Shown: one piece after another, positions 14,972 to 23,551 of the stretch | Layout of the letters: each line of letters starts with the position of its first letter | Numbering within the stretch: position 1 is the first letter of the stretch | Source: an uncultured Clostridia bacterium | GTDB lineage: Bacteria > Bacillota > Clostridia > UBA1381 | Length of the DNA stretch: 28,662 bases | Reading direction: 5' to 3' | Assembly: GCA_905235885.1 (NCBI GenBank) | Contig: CAJONM010000130.1 | Span: forward strand, 1-28,662 | Program-made: the position numbers and the translations under genes | Notes under the pieces: generated by a model | Databases searched by the model: none | What the model was told of the DNA's origin: nothing | The model's input: only the letters and a program-made list of their open reading frames with translations

Positions 14972-15817
14972 ATGAGCTTCGTTTCACCGACCGATATAAA
15001 ACGGATCGCGGCAAAATATGATTTCAGGTTTAAAAAGGGACTCGGGCAGAATTTTCTCACATCACAGGAGGTGCTTGAGGATATTGCCGAGGCGGCAGAA
15101 ATAGACGGCGGAGGCGTGATAGAGATAGGCCCCGGCTTCGGTGTGCTTACAAATGAGCTTGCCAAGCGCGCCGACAAGGTCGTTGCGCTTGAGATAGACG
15201 ATCGGCTCATGCCTGTTCTTGCGGATACATTGTCGGAGTATGATAATGTAAAAATAATCAATCGGGATGTTATGAAAATGGACATTGCCGCGCTTATCGC
15301 GGAGGAATTTCCCGGCGAGCGCATAAGCATTGCGGCAAATCTGCCGTATTATATCACTACACCGATAATAACGACCATTATAGAGGCGCGTCTGAATATA
15401 AAAAACCTTGTTGTCATGGTACAAAAGGAGGTCGCGGATCGGATAACGGCGCAGCCGGGGACAAAGGATTACGGCGCGTTGTCGGTGCTGTGCGCATACT
15501 ATACGGAAGCCGAAACGATCCGCCGCGTCCCGGCAGAGCTTTTTGTTCCGCCGCCAAAGGTCGACAGCACAGTCGTAAGGATGCGGTTCAGAGAAGAAAA
15601 GGCTGTTTCGGTAAATGACGAAAAGCTGTTTTTCAAGGTGGTAAAGGCGGCATTTTCGCAAAGGCGAAAAACGCTTCTTAACTGCCTTGCCTCCGGCTTC
15701 AGCACCGACAAGGCGGAGACTGCAAAAATAATGGAAAGCGTCGGGATAGATCCTATGCGCCGAGGCGAAACGCTGAGTCTTTCGGAATTTGCAAATTTGG
15801 CAAATGCGATGTATTGA
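14972..15817 (+). CDS. rsmA: 16S rRNA dimethyladenosine transferase
   Basis: RsmA (KsgA) dimethylates the two adjacent adenosines of the 3' terminal 16S rRNA helix (A1518/A1519 in E. coli numbering), a late step of small-subunit assembly. It has 281 residues with the N-terminal block KKGLGQNFLTSQ, the SAM-binding loop EIGPGFGVLTNEL, the acidic residue in VVALEID and the catalytic motif NLPYYITTPI. The C-terminal AFSQRRKTLLNCL segment is also typical. GAAAGGG serves as ribosome site. It follows the pseudouridine synthase, so the two form an rRNA modification pair. The -35 of the next promoter overlaps its stop codon. Confidence 0.97.
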   Translation: MSFVSPTDIKRIAAKYDFRFKKGLGQNFLTSQEVLEDIAEAAEIDGGGVIEIGPGFGVLTNELAKRADKVVALEIDDRLMPVLADTLSEYDNVKIINRDVMKMDIAALIAEEFPGERISIAANLPYYITTPIITTIIEARLNIKNLVVMVQKEVADRITAQPGTKDYGALSVLCAYYTEAETIRRVPAELFVPPPKVDSTVVRMRFREEKAVSVNDEKLFFKVVKAAFSQRRKTLLNCLASGFSTDKAETAKIMESVGIDPMRRGETLSLSEFANLANAMY

Positions 15818-15842
15818 CAAATCAGTGAAAATGTTATAAAAT
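15814..15842 (+). promoter_or_regulatory. Promoter of the topoisomerase / citrate synthase / tagA unit
   Basis: TTGACA (15814-15819) and TAAAAT (15837-15842) are 17 bases apart. The -35 overlaps the rsmA stop codon. The start codon of the topoisomerase B subunit follows about 38 bases later. Confidence 0.75.
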
Positions 15843-15879
15843 AACGAGGTATGTAACTATATGGAAGAGGTAGATCGTG

Positions 15880-17898
15880 ATGCCAAACAAAGGCGAATAC
15901 AGTAATGAATCAATAGTAAAACTCAAGGATGAGGAGCGCGTCCGTCTGCGTCCTGCCGTCATATTCGGCTCGGACGGCTTGGAGGGCTGCGAGCACTCCT
16001 TTTTTGAGATACTTTCAAACTCAATAGACGAGGCGAGAGAGGGCTACGGCAACCTCATAGAGATCACAAGGTTTATGGACAAGTCCATAGAGGTCCGCGA
16101 CCATGGCAGAGGTATACCGCTTGATTATAACGATGCGGAGCAATGCTTTAACTGGGAGCTGGTATACTGCGAATTGTATGCCGGCGGCAAATACAATAAC
16201 AACGCCGGAGGTATGTATGAATACAGCCTCGGTCTGAACGGACTGGGCGCGTGCGCGACGCAGTATTCCTCGGAATATATGGATGTTGAGGTAATACGAG
16301 ACAAAACAAGATATACGCTCCATTTTGAAAAGGGCAAAAACATCGGCGGACTGACAAAAGAGCCGGTGCGATCCGTAAAAACCGGTACCGTCCAGACATG
16401 GCGGCCCGATACGGAGGTATTTAACGACATAGACATACCTCTTGAATATTACTGTGATATTCTGAACAAACAGGCTATGGTCAATGCAGGGCTGAGGTTT
16501 GTCCTCTATAACGAAACAGAGGACGGCATGCAGATGTTTGAATATTATTATGAGAACGGCATTGCCGACTATGTGGCGGAAACCGTCGGAGAGGACGCGA
16601 TGACGGCGGTCGAAACATGGGAATGCGAGCGGTCGGGGCGCGACCGTGAGGATAAGGATGAATACAAGATGAAAATGCAGGTATCGTTCTGCTTCTCAAA
16701 CCGCGTCAATCTGCTTGAGTATTACCACAATTCAAGCTATCTTGAGCATGGCGGCTCGCCTGACAGGGCGGTGAGAAATTCATTCGTTTACGCCATAGAC
16801 CAGTATATAAAGCAAAACGGCAAATACAATAAAAACGAATCGAAAATAACATTTAACGATGTTTCCGACTGTCTCGCGCTCGTTATAAACTCGTTCTCAA
16901 CAAGCACCAGCTATGAGAACCAAACGAAAAAGGCTATAAACAACAAATTCATACAGGACGCGATGACCGATTTTCTGCGCCATCAGCTTGAGGTATATTT
17001 CATAGAGAACAAGACGGACGCGGAAAAAATATCAAATCAGGTGCTTGTCAACAAGCGCAGCCGCGAGAATGCCGAAAAAGCTCGTGTTGATATAAAGAAG
17101 AAGCTCAGCGGCACAATGGATGTGACCACGCGCGTGGAGAAATTCGTTCCGTGCCGATCAAAGGACAAGACAAAGACGGAGCTTTTCATAGTCGAGGGTG
17201 ACTCGGCGCTCGGCTCGTGCAAGCTGGCGCGAGACGCATCATTTCAGGCGATAATGCCGATACGCGGCAAGATATTGAACTGCCTGAAAGCGGATTATCC
17301 CAAAATATTCAAAAGTGATATTATAGTGGATCTTCTGAAGGTGCTCGGCTGCGGTGTGGAGATAAAAACAAGCCACAACCATAAGCTCGACAGCTTCAGT
17401 CTTGACAATCTGCGGTGGGACAAGGTAATAATATGCACCGATGCCGATGTTGACGGATTTCAGATACGCACGCTTCTTTTGACGATGCTGTATCGACTGA
17501 CGCCGACGCTGATAGAGGTGGGAAAGGTATACATTGCCGAATCGCCTCTTTATGAGATAACGATCAACAAAAAGGGCAGCCGCAAGGGCGAAAAACTGTT
17601 CGCGTATACGGAGAGCGAAAAGGAGACTGTTATTTCAAAGCTGTCCGACGAAGGGTTTAGCAAGGGCAAGGACGATTATGACATCAAGCGGTCAAAGGGA
17701 CTGGGCGAAAACCAACCCGATATGATGAGTCTTACAACGATGCACCCGTCAACGCGTAAGCTCATTCGCGTAACGCCCGAAAACGCGGAACGCACAGCTA
17801 TGATGTTCGACATACTGCTGGGCGACAATCTTACGGACAGAAAGCAGTATATAGCAGACAACGGTTCGCAGTATATGGAGCTGGTGGATGTATCGTAA
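15880..17898 (+). CDS. Type IIA DNA topoisomerase subunit B (clostridial ParE-like)
   Basis: ATPase and TOPRIM subunit of a topoisomerase IV- or gyrase-type enzyme, 672 residues. The GHKL ATP site shows E43 and N47 (FFEILSNSIDEA), D74 (VRDHGRGIP) and the QTK lysine at 350 (ENQTKKAINNKF). The TOPRIM metal site shows EGDSALG at 439-445 and DADVDG at 521-526, and RSKGLGE is near the C terminus. The ATP-lid segment (GGKYNNNAGGMYEYSLGLNGLG) departs from the GyrB/ParE pattern GGLHGVG. This matches a divergent second topoisomerase set that I recall from Clostridia. GTG at 15877 and ATG at 15880 are both possible starts after AGAGG; I chose the ATG. The A subunit follows 36 bases later. Confidence 0.88.
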   Translation: MPNKGEYSNESIVKLKDEERVRLRPAVIFGSDGLEGCEHSFFEILSNSIDEAREGYGNLIEITRFMDKSIEVRDHGRGIPLDYNDAEQCFNWELVYCELYAGGKYNNNAGGMYEYSLGLNGLGACATQYSSEYMDVEVIRDKTRYTLHFEKGKNIGGLTKEPVRSVKTGTVQTWRPDTEVFNDIDIPLEYYCDILNKQAMVNAGLRFVLYNETEDGMQMFEYYYENGIADYVAETVGEDAMTAVETWECERSGRDREDKDEYKMKMQVSFCFSNRVNLLEYYHNSSYLEHGGSPDRAVRNSFVYAIDQYIKQNGKYNKNESKITFNDVSDCLALVINSFSTSTSYENQTKKAINNKFIQDAMTDFLRHQLEVYFIENKTDAEKISNQVLVNKRSRENAEKARVDIKKKLSGTMDVTTRVEKFVPCRSKDKTKTELFIVEGDSALGSCKLARDASFQAIMPIRGKILNCLKADYPKIFKSDIIVDLLKVLGCGVEIKTSHNHKLDSFSLDNLRWDKVIICTDADVDGFQIRTLLLTMLYRLTPTLIEVGKVYIAESPLYEITINKKGSRKGEKLFAYTESEKETVISKLSDEGFSKGKDDYDIKRSKGLGENQPDMMSLTTMHPSTRKLIRVTPENAERTAMMFDILLGDNLTDRKQYIADNGSQYMELVDVS

Positions 17899-17934
17899 AT
17901 ACGGGCAGCTCAATCAATAGAAGAAGGTAATCAA

Positions 17935-20133
17935 ATGGCACGAAAAAAGAACACGGAGCAGGAAACAATATTGGCGCCGATCTCGCAGCAGGCAATAACG
18001 GAAACGCTTGAAACGAATTATATGCCGTATGCGATGAGCGTTATAATCTCGCGCGCGATCCCTGAGATAGACGGACTTAAACCGTCACACAGGAAGCTTT
18101 TATATACGATGTATAAAATGGGCTTATTGGGCGGCAAGTTCACGAAATCGGCAAATGTTGTCGGCTCGACAATGAAGCTCAATCCGCATGGCGACAGCGC
18201 GATATATGAGACCATGGTCCGCCTTACGCGCGGCAATGAGGCATTGCTGCATCCGCTCGTTGAGTCGCAGGGCAATTTCGGTAAAGCATATTCGCGCGAT
18301 ATGGCATACGCCGCGTCGCGCTATACCGAAGTGAGACTTGAGCCGATATGCGCCGAGCTTTTCGGGGATATAAACAAAAACACCGTTAAATTTGTCGATA
18401 ACTACGACGGAGAAATGAAGGAGCCGGTGCTTTTGCCGGCGGCGTATCCGTCAATATTGGTAAATCCCAATCAGGGTATAGCGGTGGGAATGGCGTCAAA
18501 TATATGCTCGTTCAATCTCGCGGAGGTATGCGAGGCAACGATAGAGTATATGAAGGATGACAGCGTGGATATAATGGAAATTATGCCTGCGCCGGATTTT
18601 TCGCTTGGAGCGAGCATAATATACAATAGGGATGAAATGCGCGAGATCTATGAAAGCGGCAGAGGCAGCTTCAAAATGCGCGCCGCATATACCTATGATA
18701 AGCGCAACAACTGCATTGAGATCACCGAGATCCCGTATTCGACTACATCCGAGCAGATAATCGGAAAGATCATGGAGCTTTTAAAGTCGAATAAGCTCAA
18801 GGAAATATCAGACGCGCGTGACGAGACAGATCTGAAGGGCTTTAAAATAGCCATAGACTTAAAGCGCGGCGTTGATCCGGACGAGCTTATGCTCAAGCTT
18901 TATAAGCTTACCTCACTTGAGGACAGCTTTGCGTGCAATTTTAACATACTGATAAATTCCGTACCGCGAGTTATGGGCATAAAAGAGATCCTTTCGGAGT
19001 GGATACAATTCCGTATGGGCTGCATCAGGAACGCGGCGCGGTTCGATATAGAGCAGAAAACGAAGCGGCTGCATCTTTTGATGGGTCTTAAAAAGATACT
19101 GCTCGATATTGATAAAGCAATTTCGATCATACGCCATACCGAGGCAGACAGCGAGGTCGTGCCTAATCTTATGACCGGCTTTAACATAGACAAGGCGCAG
19201 GCGGAGTATATAGCGGAAATAAAGCTGAGAAACCTTAACAAGGAATATCTGCTCAGGAACATAGACAATATAGATAAGCTTACAAAGGAGATCGCCGAGC
19301 TCAACAAGCTACTGTCAAGCGACAGAGTGGTCAAAACGCATATAGCAAAGCAGCTCCGAGAAATATCGAAAAAATACGGACAGGAGCGCAAAACAAAGCT
19401 TATTGACGCGGACGCACTTACCGAATATAAGGCGGAGGAGCATATAGAGGATTATGCCTGCACGATATTCTTTACGCGCGGTCAGTATCTGAAAAAAGTC
19501 CCGGCAATATCTCTTCGGTCAACGACATCGGAGCATAAGCTGCGCGAGGATGATGAGGTGATCGTCACCGCTGCGACAACAAATCTTTCGGAGCTGCTGT
19601 TTTTCTCGGACAGATGCAATGTATACAAGCTGCGAACAAATGATATTCCCGATTGCAAGGTAACTAATTTCGGTGAATACCTGCCGGGAATACTCGATAT
19701 GGAACAGGATGAAAAGATAATATATACCGTTGTGACATCCGATTACAGCGGCAGGATGCTCTATGCCTTTGAAAACGGGAAAATGGCAAAGGTGGAGCTT
19801 ATAAATTATCAAACAAAGACGAACAGGAAAAAGCTCATAAACGCATATTCGGATAAGTCTCCGATATGCGATATAAAATTATTGGAGTCGGACGCGGATG
19901 TGATGCTGTATACCGAAAACGGCAAGGGCGTTTGCATAAACACAAAGCTCGTTCCGCTCAAATCAACGAAAAATACTCAGGGCGTGCAGGTGATAAAGCA
20001 GCCCAAGAATCCCACCAAGCTCGTTGCGGTAAAAATGGCTCAGGAAAACGATGTAAACAATTACATTGCCAGAAAAATACCGGCATCGGCAAAAACAATG
20101 AGATCGGAAGATCTGCAAATAAGCCTGATATAG
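17935..20133 (+). CDS. Type IIA DNA topoisomerase subunit A (clostridial ParC-like)
   Basis: DNA breakage-reunion subunit, 732 residues, the partner of the upstream B subunit. The winged-helix region has the fluoroquinolone-site segment HGDSAIYE near 85-92 and the catalytic tyrosine Y130 in AASRYTEVRL. The tower and a long coiled coil follow (about 340-500). The C-terminal region (about 510-732) has degenerate beta-propeller repeats (ACTIFFTRGQYLKKV, ELLFFSDRCNVYKL and others) and no GyrA-box-like QRRGGKG, which favours decatenation or relaxation over supercoiling. AGAAGG precedes the start by about 8 bases. Only 14 bases separate it from citrate synthase. Confidence 0.88.
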   Translation: MARKKNTEQETILAPISQQAITETLETNYMPYAMSVIISRAIPEIDGLKPSHRKLLYTMYKMGLLGGKFTKSANVVGSTMKLNPHGDSAIYETMVRLTRGNEALLHPLVESQGNFGKAYSRDMAYAASRYTEVRLEPICAELFGDINKNTVKFVDNYDGEMKEPVLLPAAYPSILVNPNQGIAVGMASNICSFNLAEVCEATIEYMKDDSVDIMEIMPAPDFSLGASIIYNRDEMREIYESGRGSFKMRAAYTYDKRNNCIEITEIPYSTTSEQIIGKIMELLKSNKLKEISDARDETDLKGFKIAIDLKRGVDPDELMLKLYKLTSLEDSFACNFNILINSVPRVMGIKEILSEWIQFRMGCIRNAARFDIEQKTKRLHLLMGLKKILLDIDKAISIIRHTEADSEVVPNLMTGFNIDKAQAEYIAEIKLRNLNKEYLLRNIDNIDKLTKEIAELNKLLSSDRVVKTHIAKQLREISKKYGQERKTKLIDADALTEYKAEEHIEDYACTIFFTRGQYLKKVPAISLRSTTSEHKLREDDEVIVTAATTNLSELLFFSDRCNVYKLRTNDIPDCKVTNFGEYLPGILDMEQDEKIIYTVVTSDYSGRMLYAFENGKMAKVELINYQTKTNRKKLINAYSDKSPICDIKLLESDADVMLYTENGKGVCINTKLVPLKSTKNTQGVQVIKQPKNPTKLVAVKMAQENDVNNYIARKIPASAKTMRSEDLQISLI

Positions 20134-20147
20134 AAGGGGTGCAATAT

Positions 20148-21515
20148 ATGAATATCATGGACAAAGTAATAGCTAAAAAAAGGGAGCGCTTTTATCAGAG
20201 GGCAAACGATCTGTATCAGCCGTTCCCACAGGAGCTGTTTACTGAATACGGCGTAAAGCGCGGATTGCGAAACGAAGATGATACGGGCGTTATGGCAGGA
20301 CTTACGGCTGTCGGTCAGGTCTTGGGCTATCATATGGAAAACGGCAAAAAGATGCCAATGGAAGGGCATTTGAAATATCGCGGCTATGACCTGAATGATA
20401 TTGTGGAAAACTGCGAAAAGGAACGGCGATACGGTTTTGAGGAGGTAGTGTATCTGCTGCTTTTCGGCACGCTCCCGAACGCGGAGATGCTGGAGCGGTT
20501 TCGAGACCTCATTGGTGACTGCCGCTTTTTGCCCGACGGATTTACAGAGGATATGATCCTTAAAGCGCCGTCTGCGGACATAATGAATAAAATGGCAAGA
20601 AGCGTTCTTGCGATGTACTCGTATGACGATAATCCAGACGAGATCACCGTTATGAATATTTTAAGGCAGTCGATACAGCTTATAGCATGTCTGCCTGTTA
20701 TGGCGGCTGCCGGGTATCAGGCTAAGCGGCATTATCATGACGGAAAGAGTCTGTATCTTCATGTACCGCAAAAGAACTTGTCAACGGCGGAAAATCTGCT
20801 GTATATGCTTCGCTCCGACCATAAATTCTCCAAGGACGAGGCAAGGCTTCTTGATGTAATGCTCATGGTACATGCCGAGCATGGCGGCGGCAATAACTCC
20901 GCATTCGCTACAAGAGTCGTTTCATCATCGGGAACCGATACCTACAGCGCTATCGCCGCGGCGATAGGTTCGCTCAAAGGCCCCAAGCACGGCGGCGCGA
21001 ACGCAAAGGTCATGGCGATGATGGAAGATATTAAAAATAATGTCAGCGATTGGACAGACGAGGCTGAGGTCGCGGCATATCTGGAAAAGATACTGAGAAA
21101 AGAAGCGTTTGACGGGGCAGGACTTATATACGGCATGGGACACGCCATATACACATATTCCGATCCGCGATGCGTTCTGCTCAAAAAGCACGCGTCAAAG
21201 CTTGCATCAAAGCGTCTGGAATGGGGGAAGGAATTTAAGCTTTATGATCTCGTGGAGCGGCTCACGCCCGATTGCTTCTACAAGGTAAAGCAAAGTAAAA
21301 AGATCATGTGCGCCAATGTGGATATGTATTCGGGGTTCGTATATAAAATGCTCGGCATCGCGCCGGAGATGTATACGCCGCTGTTTGCCATAGCGCGTAT
21401 ACCGGGCTGGTGCGCGCACAGGCTTGAGGAAACGATTGGATGCTCGCGGATAATCCGTCCGGCATATCAGTCTATAGTAACGGAAAAGGAATACACGCCG
21501 TTAAGTGAGCGGTGA
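20148..21515 (+). CDS. Citrate (or 2-methylcitrate) synthase
   Basis: A 455-residue enzyme that condenses acetyl-CoA with oxaloacetate to citrate, or propionyl-CoA in the 2-methylcitrate variant. The active-site residues expected from the family are present: H281 (PKHGGANAK), H332 (GMGHAIYTYSDPR) and D392 (NVDMYSG). H245 is in HAEHGGGNNSAF. The open frame reaches back to 19866 inside the topoisomerase gene, but the extra 94 residues are lysine-rich out-of-frame translation. The true start at 20148 follows AAGGGG by 8 bases. It is co-directional with the topoisomerase pair and just before tagA. No aconitase or isocitrate dehydrogenase gene is in the window. Its likely role is supply of 2-oxoglutarate precursors. 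Confidence 0.92.
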   Translation: MNIMDKVIAKKRERFYQRANDLYQPFPQELFTEYGVKRGLRNEDDTGVMAGLTAVGQVLGYHMENGKKMPMEGHLKYRGYDLNDIVENCEKERRYGFEEVVYLLLFGTLPNAEMLERFRDLIGDCRFLPDGFTEDMILKAPSADIMNKMARSVLAMYSYDDNPDEITVMNILRQSIQLIACLPVMAAAGYQAKRHYHDGKSLYLHVPQKNLSTAENLLYMLRSDHKFSKDEARLLDVMLMVHAEHGGGNNSAFATRVVSSSGTDTYSAIAAAIGSLKGPKHGGANAKVMAMMEDIKNNVSDWTDEAEVAAYLEKILRKEAFDGAGLIYGMGHAIYTYSDPRCVLLKKHASKLASKRLEWGKEFKLYDLVERLTPDCFYKVKQSKKIMCANVDMYSGFVYKMLGIAPEMYTPLFAIARIPGWCAHRLEETIGCSRIIRPAYQSIVTEKEYTPLSER

Positions 21516-21532
21516 CAGGGGAGAAACGGATA

Positions 21533-22279
21533 ATGAGCGATAAAGTCAATATTCTCGGCATTAATGTTGATATGGCAGGTATAGAAGAAGCAGCCGACAG
21601 GATCATGGAGTTCTTTGACGAGGACAGACTGCATAAGGTATATACGCCCAATTCTGAGATCATTATGTCTGCATACAAGAATGAGGAGTTCAGAAATCTT
21701 CTAAATGATGCCGATCTGCTTACCGCTGACGGGATAGGCGTTGTATACGCATCAAAAATTCTCGGCAAGCCCATATCGGAGCGTGCCGCAGGCTTTGATA
21801 TTGCCTGTGATGTACTGGGCAGGATAACGAGGACGCCGCACAGCCTGTTTCTGTTCGGCGGCAAGCCGGGCGTAGCGGAAACGGCGAAGAAAAAGCTTGA
21901 GGAGAAATATATCGGTATCCATATCGTCGGAACGCATAACGGCTACTTCAAGCCGGAGGACGAGCAGGGGATAGCGGATGAAATAAACCGGTCGGGAGCG
22001 GATCTGCTGTTTGTGTGTCTGGGTGCGCCGAAGCAGGAGGAGTGGATAGCGAGAAATGCCGACAAGCTCCGCCATGTGCGCGTTGCCATGGGCATAGGCG
22101 GAAGCCTTGATGTGTTTGCCGGTACGGCGGAGCGTGCGCCTGAATTTTACTGTAAGCACGGGCTTGAATGGTTTTACAGACTAAAAAAAGAGCCGTGGCG
22201 TGCAAAACGCATGGCGGCTCTGCCAAAATTCGCGATGACGGTGATGCTCAAAGGAAGGAGTTTCCGTCAGGATCAGTGA
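21533..22279 (+). CDS. tagA: WecG/TagA/CpsF-family glycosyltransferase
   Basis: A 248-residue GT26 glycosyltransferase. TagA members transfer N-acetylmannosamine to undecaprenyl-PP-GlcNAc at the inner face of the membrane, the first committed step of the wall teichoic acid linkage unit. The family blocks VYTPNSEIIMSA, LLTADGIGVVYASK, LFLFGGKPGVAE, LLFVCLGAPKQEEWI and GIGGSLDVFAG are all present. I chose the ATG at 21533, which GGGGAG precedes by 9 bases. An earlier in-frame GTG at 21512 overlaps the citrate synthase stop. No other teichoic acid genes are near, so the end product could be another secondary wall polymer. The stop codon directly abuts that of rlmH. Confidence 0.9.
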   Translation: MSDKVNILGINVDMAGIEEAADRIMEFFDEDRLHKVYTPNSEIIMSAYKNEEFRNLLNDADLLTADGIGVVYASKILGKPISERAAGFDIACDVLGRITRTPHSLFLFGGKPGVAETAKKKLEEKYIGIHIVGTHNGYFKPEDEQGIADEINRSGADLLFVCLGAPKQEEWIARNADKLRHVRVAMGIGGSLDVFAGTAERAPEFYCKHGLEWFYRLKKEPWRAKRMAALPKFAMTVMLKGRSFRQDQ

Positions 22280-22756
22280 TTATTTATGATATGCCGCGCC
22301 GGAATTGATCATGAAGGCGCGGTATATTTGTTCGGACAAGACAACGCGCATAAGCATATGCGGCAGCGTCATACGCCCGAATGACAGCATAAGATCCGCG
22401 CGGCGCTTGACAGCGTCCGAAAGACCGAGCGATCCGCCTATAATAAAGGTGACGCAGCCCGATCTCATATACGCCTCGCGCATCGTTTCGGCAAGCTCGA
22501 CGCTGTCTAAAAGCCTGCCCTCGATACAAAGTGCCGCAACATAGCTTTGGGGCTTTATTTTTGCAAGTATTTTCTCGCCCTCGCGCGATTTTATACGCTC
22601 AATATCCTTATCCGACGCGTTATCGGGTATCCGCTCATCCGCAAGCTCGATGATCTCAAGCTCAGCGAAACGGCTGATACGCTTTTTATATTCGTCTATT
22701 GCGTCGGAAAAAAATTTTTCCTTGATTTTGCCTACGGCAATTATCGAAACTTTCAT
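22280..22756 (-). CDS. rlmH: 23S rRNA (pseudouridine1915-N3)-methyltransferase
   Basis: RlmH, a 158-residue SPOUT-class methyltransferase that methylates pseudouridine 1915 in helix 69 of 23S rRNA on assembled ribosomes. The N-terminal MKVSIIAVGKIKEKFF, the SAM-site loop FIIGGSLGLSDAV and the C-terminal block LPHMLMRVVLSEQIYRAFMI...YHK are diagnostic. Length is normal. It overlaps the upstream YycJ-like gene by 4 bases (ATGA), a linkage common in Firmicutes. It is the last gene of the minus-strand unit, and no terminator hairpin is visible beyond its stop. Confidence 0.97.
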   Translation of the reverse strand: MKVSIIAVGKIKEKFFSDAIDEYKKRISRFAELEIIELADERIPDNASDKDIERIKSREGEKILAKIKPQSYVAALCIEGRLLDSVELAETMREAYMRSGCVTFIIGGSLGLSDAVKRRADLMLSFGRMTLPHMLMRVVLSEQIYRAFMINSGAAYHK

Positions 22757-23535
22757 ATATCAAACGATGTTATATCATATCTCGCCGCGATCTGGAGCGT
22801 AACATCCTTTCCGACCCTTACGCCGTTATCGGTGAGATAGTTGTATGTTTCCATTTGCGCGATATGCGGCATATTGTTCTTTTCACTCAGGTGACCGAGC
22901 ATGATATGCTCCGTGCCTGTTTTCACAAGCTCAAGCGCCGCGTTTGCCGCGTCCTTGTTTGAAAGATGACCGCGATCACTGAGTATGCGCTGCTTGAGGA
23001 AGTAGTCGTAATCACCGAAACGCAGCATATCAACATCGTGGTTTGATTCGAGTATTATGCTCTTGCTCCCGATAATGCGCGATATAAGCGCGTCGGACAT
23101 ATATCCTATATCGGTCGCGACAGAGACCATGTCATCGCCGTCTGAGAGCGTGTAGCAGCAAGGCTCCGCCGCATCGTGCGGAATGGAAAAGGGTGTTACG
23201 GATATATCACCGATATCAAAGCTTACATCGGGCGATACTGTATGTATCAGTTCATCGGCAATGCTGCCGACCAACATTGCTGAGTGCGTGCCTGCGGTGG
23301 CATATACAGGTATTTTGAGTCGACGCGCAAGCACGCCGACGCCCTGTATATGATCGGAATGCTCATGGGTTACGAGCATTGCCGACACATCCTCCGGCGC
23401 TATGCCGATCTTGTCCAAAGCCGCCAAGGCGCGTTTGCCGGATGTGCCGCAGTCGATCAGAATATTCGTTTTTCCGTCTGTTACAACCGAGCAATTGCCC
23501 GATGAGCCGCTTATCAGCGAAAATAACCGTAACAT
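22753..23535 (-). CDS. YycJ/WalJ-like metallo-beta-lactamase-fold hydrolase
   Basis: A 260-residue metallo-beta-lactamase-fold protein of the YycJ (WalJ, VicX) group, probably a cytosolic nuclease or phosphodiesterase. The metal motif HEHSDH is at 57-62, with further ligand candidates in SIPHDAAEP, SVATDIGY and LGHLSEKN. The opening MLRLFSLISGSSGNCSVV is typical. In many Firmicutes this gene lies near walRK and rlmH. Here only the rlmH link is kept and no WalRK is in the window. AAGGGG lies 10 bases before the start and overlaps the end of paaK. Confidence 0.88.
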   Translation of the reverse strand: MLRLFSLISGSSGNCSVVTDGKTNILIDCGTSGKRALAALDKIGIAPEDVSAMLVTHEHSDHIQGVGVLARRLKIPVYATAGTHSAMLVGSIADELIHTVSPDVSFDIGDISVTPFSIPHDAAEPCCYTLSDGDDMVSVATDIGYMSDALISRIIGSKSIILESNHDVDMLRFGDYDYFLKQRILSDRGHLSNKDAANAALELVKTGTEHIMLGHLSEKNNMPHIAQMETYNYLTDNGVRVGKDVTLQIAARYDITSFDI

Positions 23536-23551
23536 CGTAAATTATCCCCTT

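Noticed and set aside
19866..20147. 94-residue N-terminal extension of citrate synthase
   Set aside because: It overlaps the topoisomerase A gene in another frame, is rich in Lys, Arg and Gln with no family similarity, and a good ribosome site precedes the ATG at 20148.
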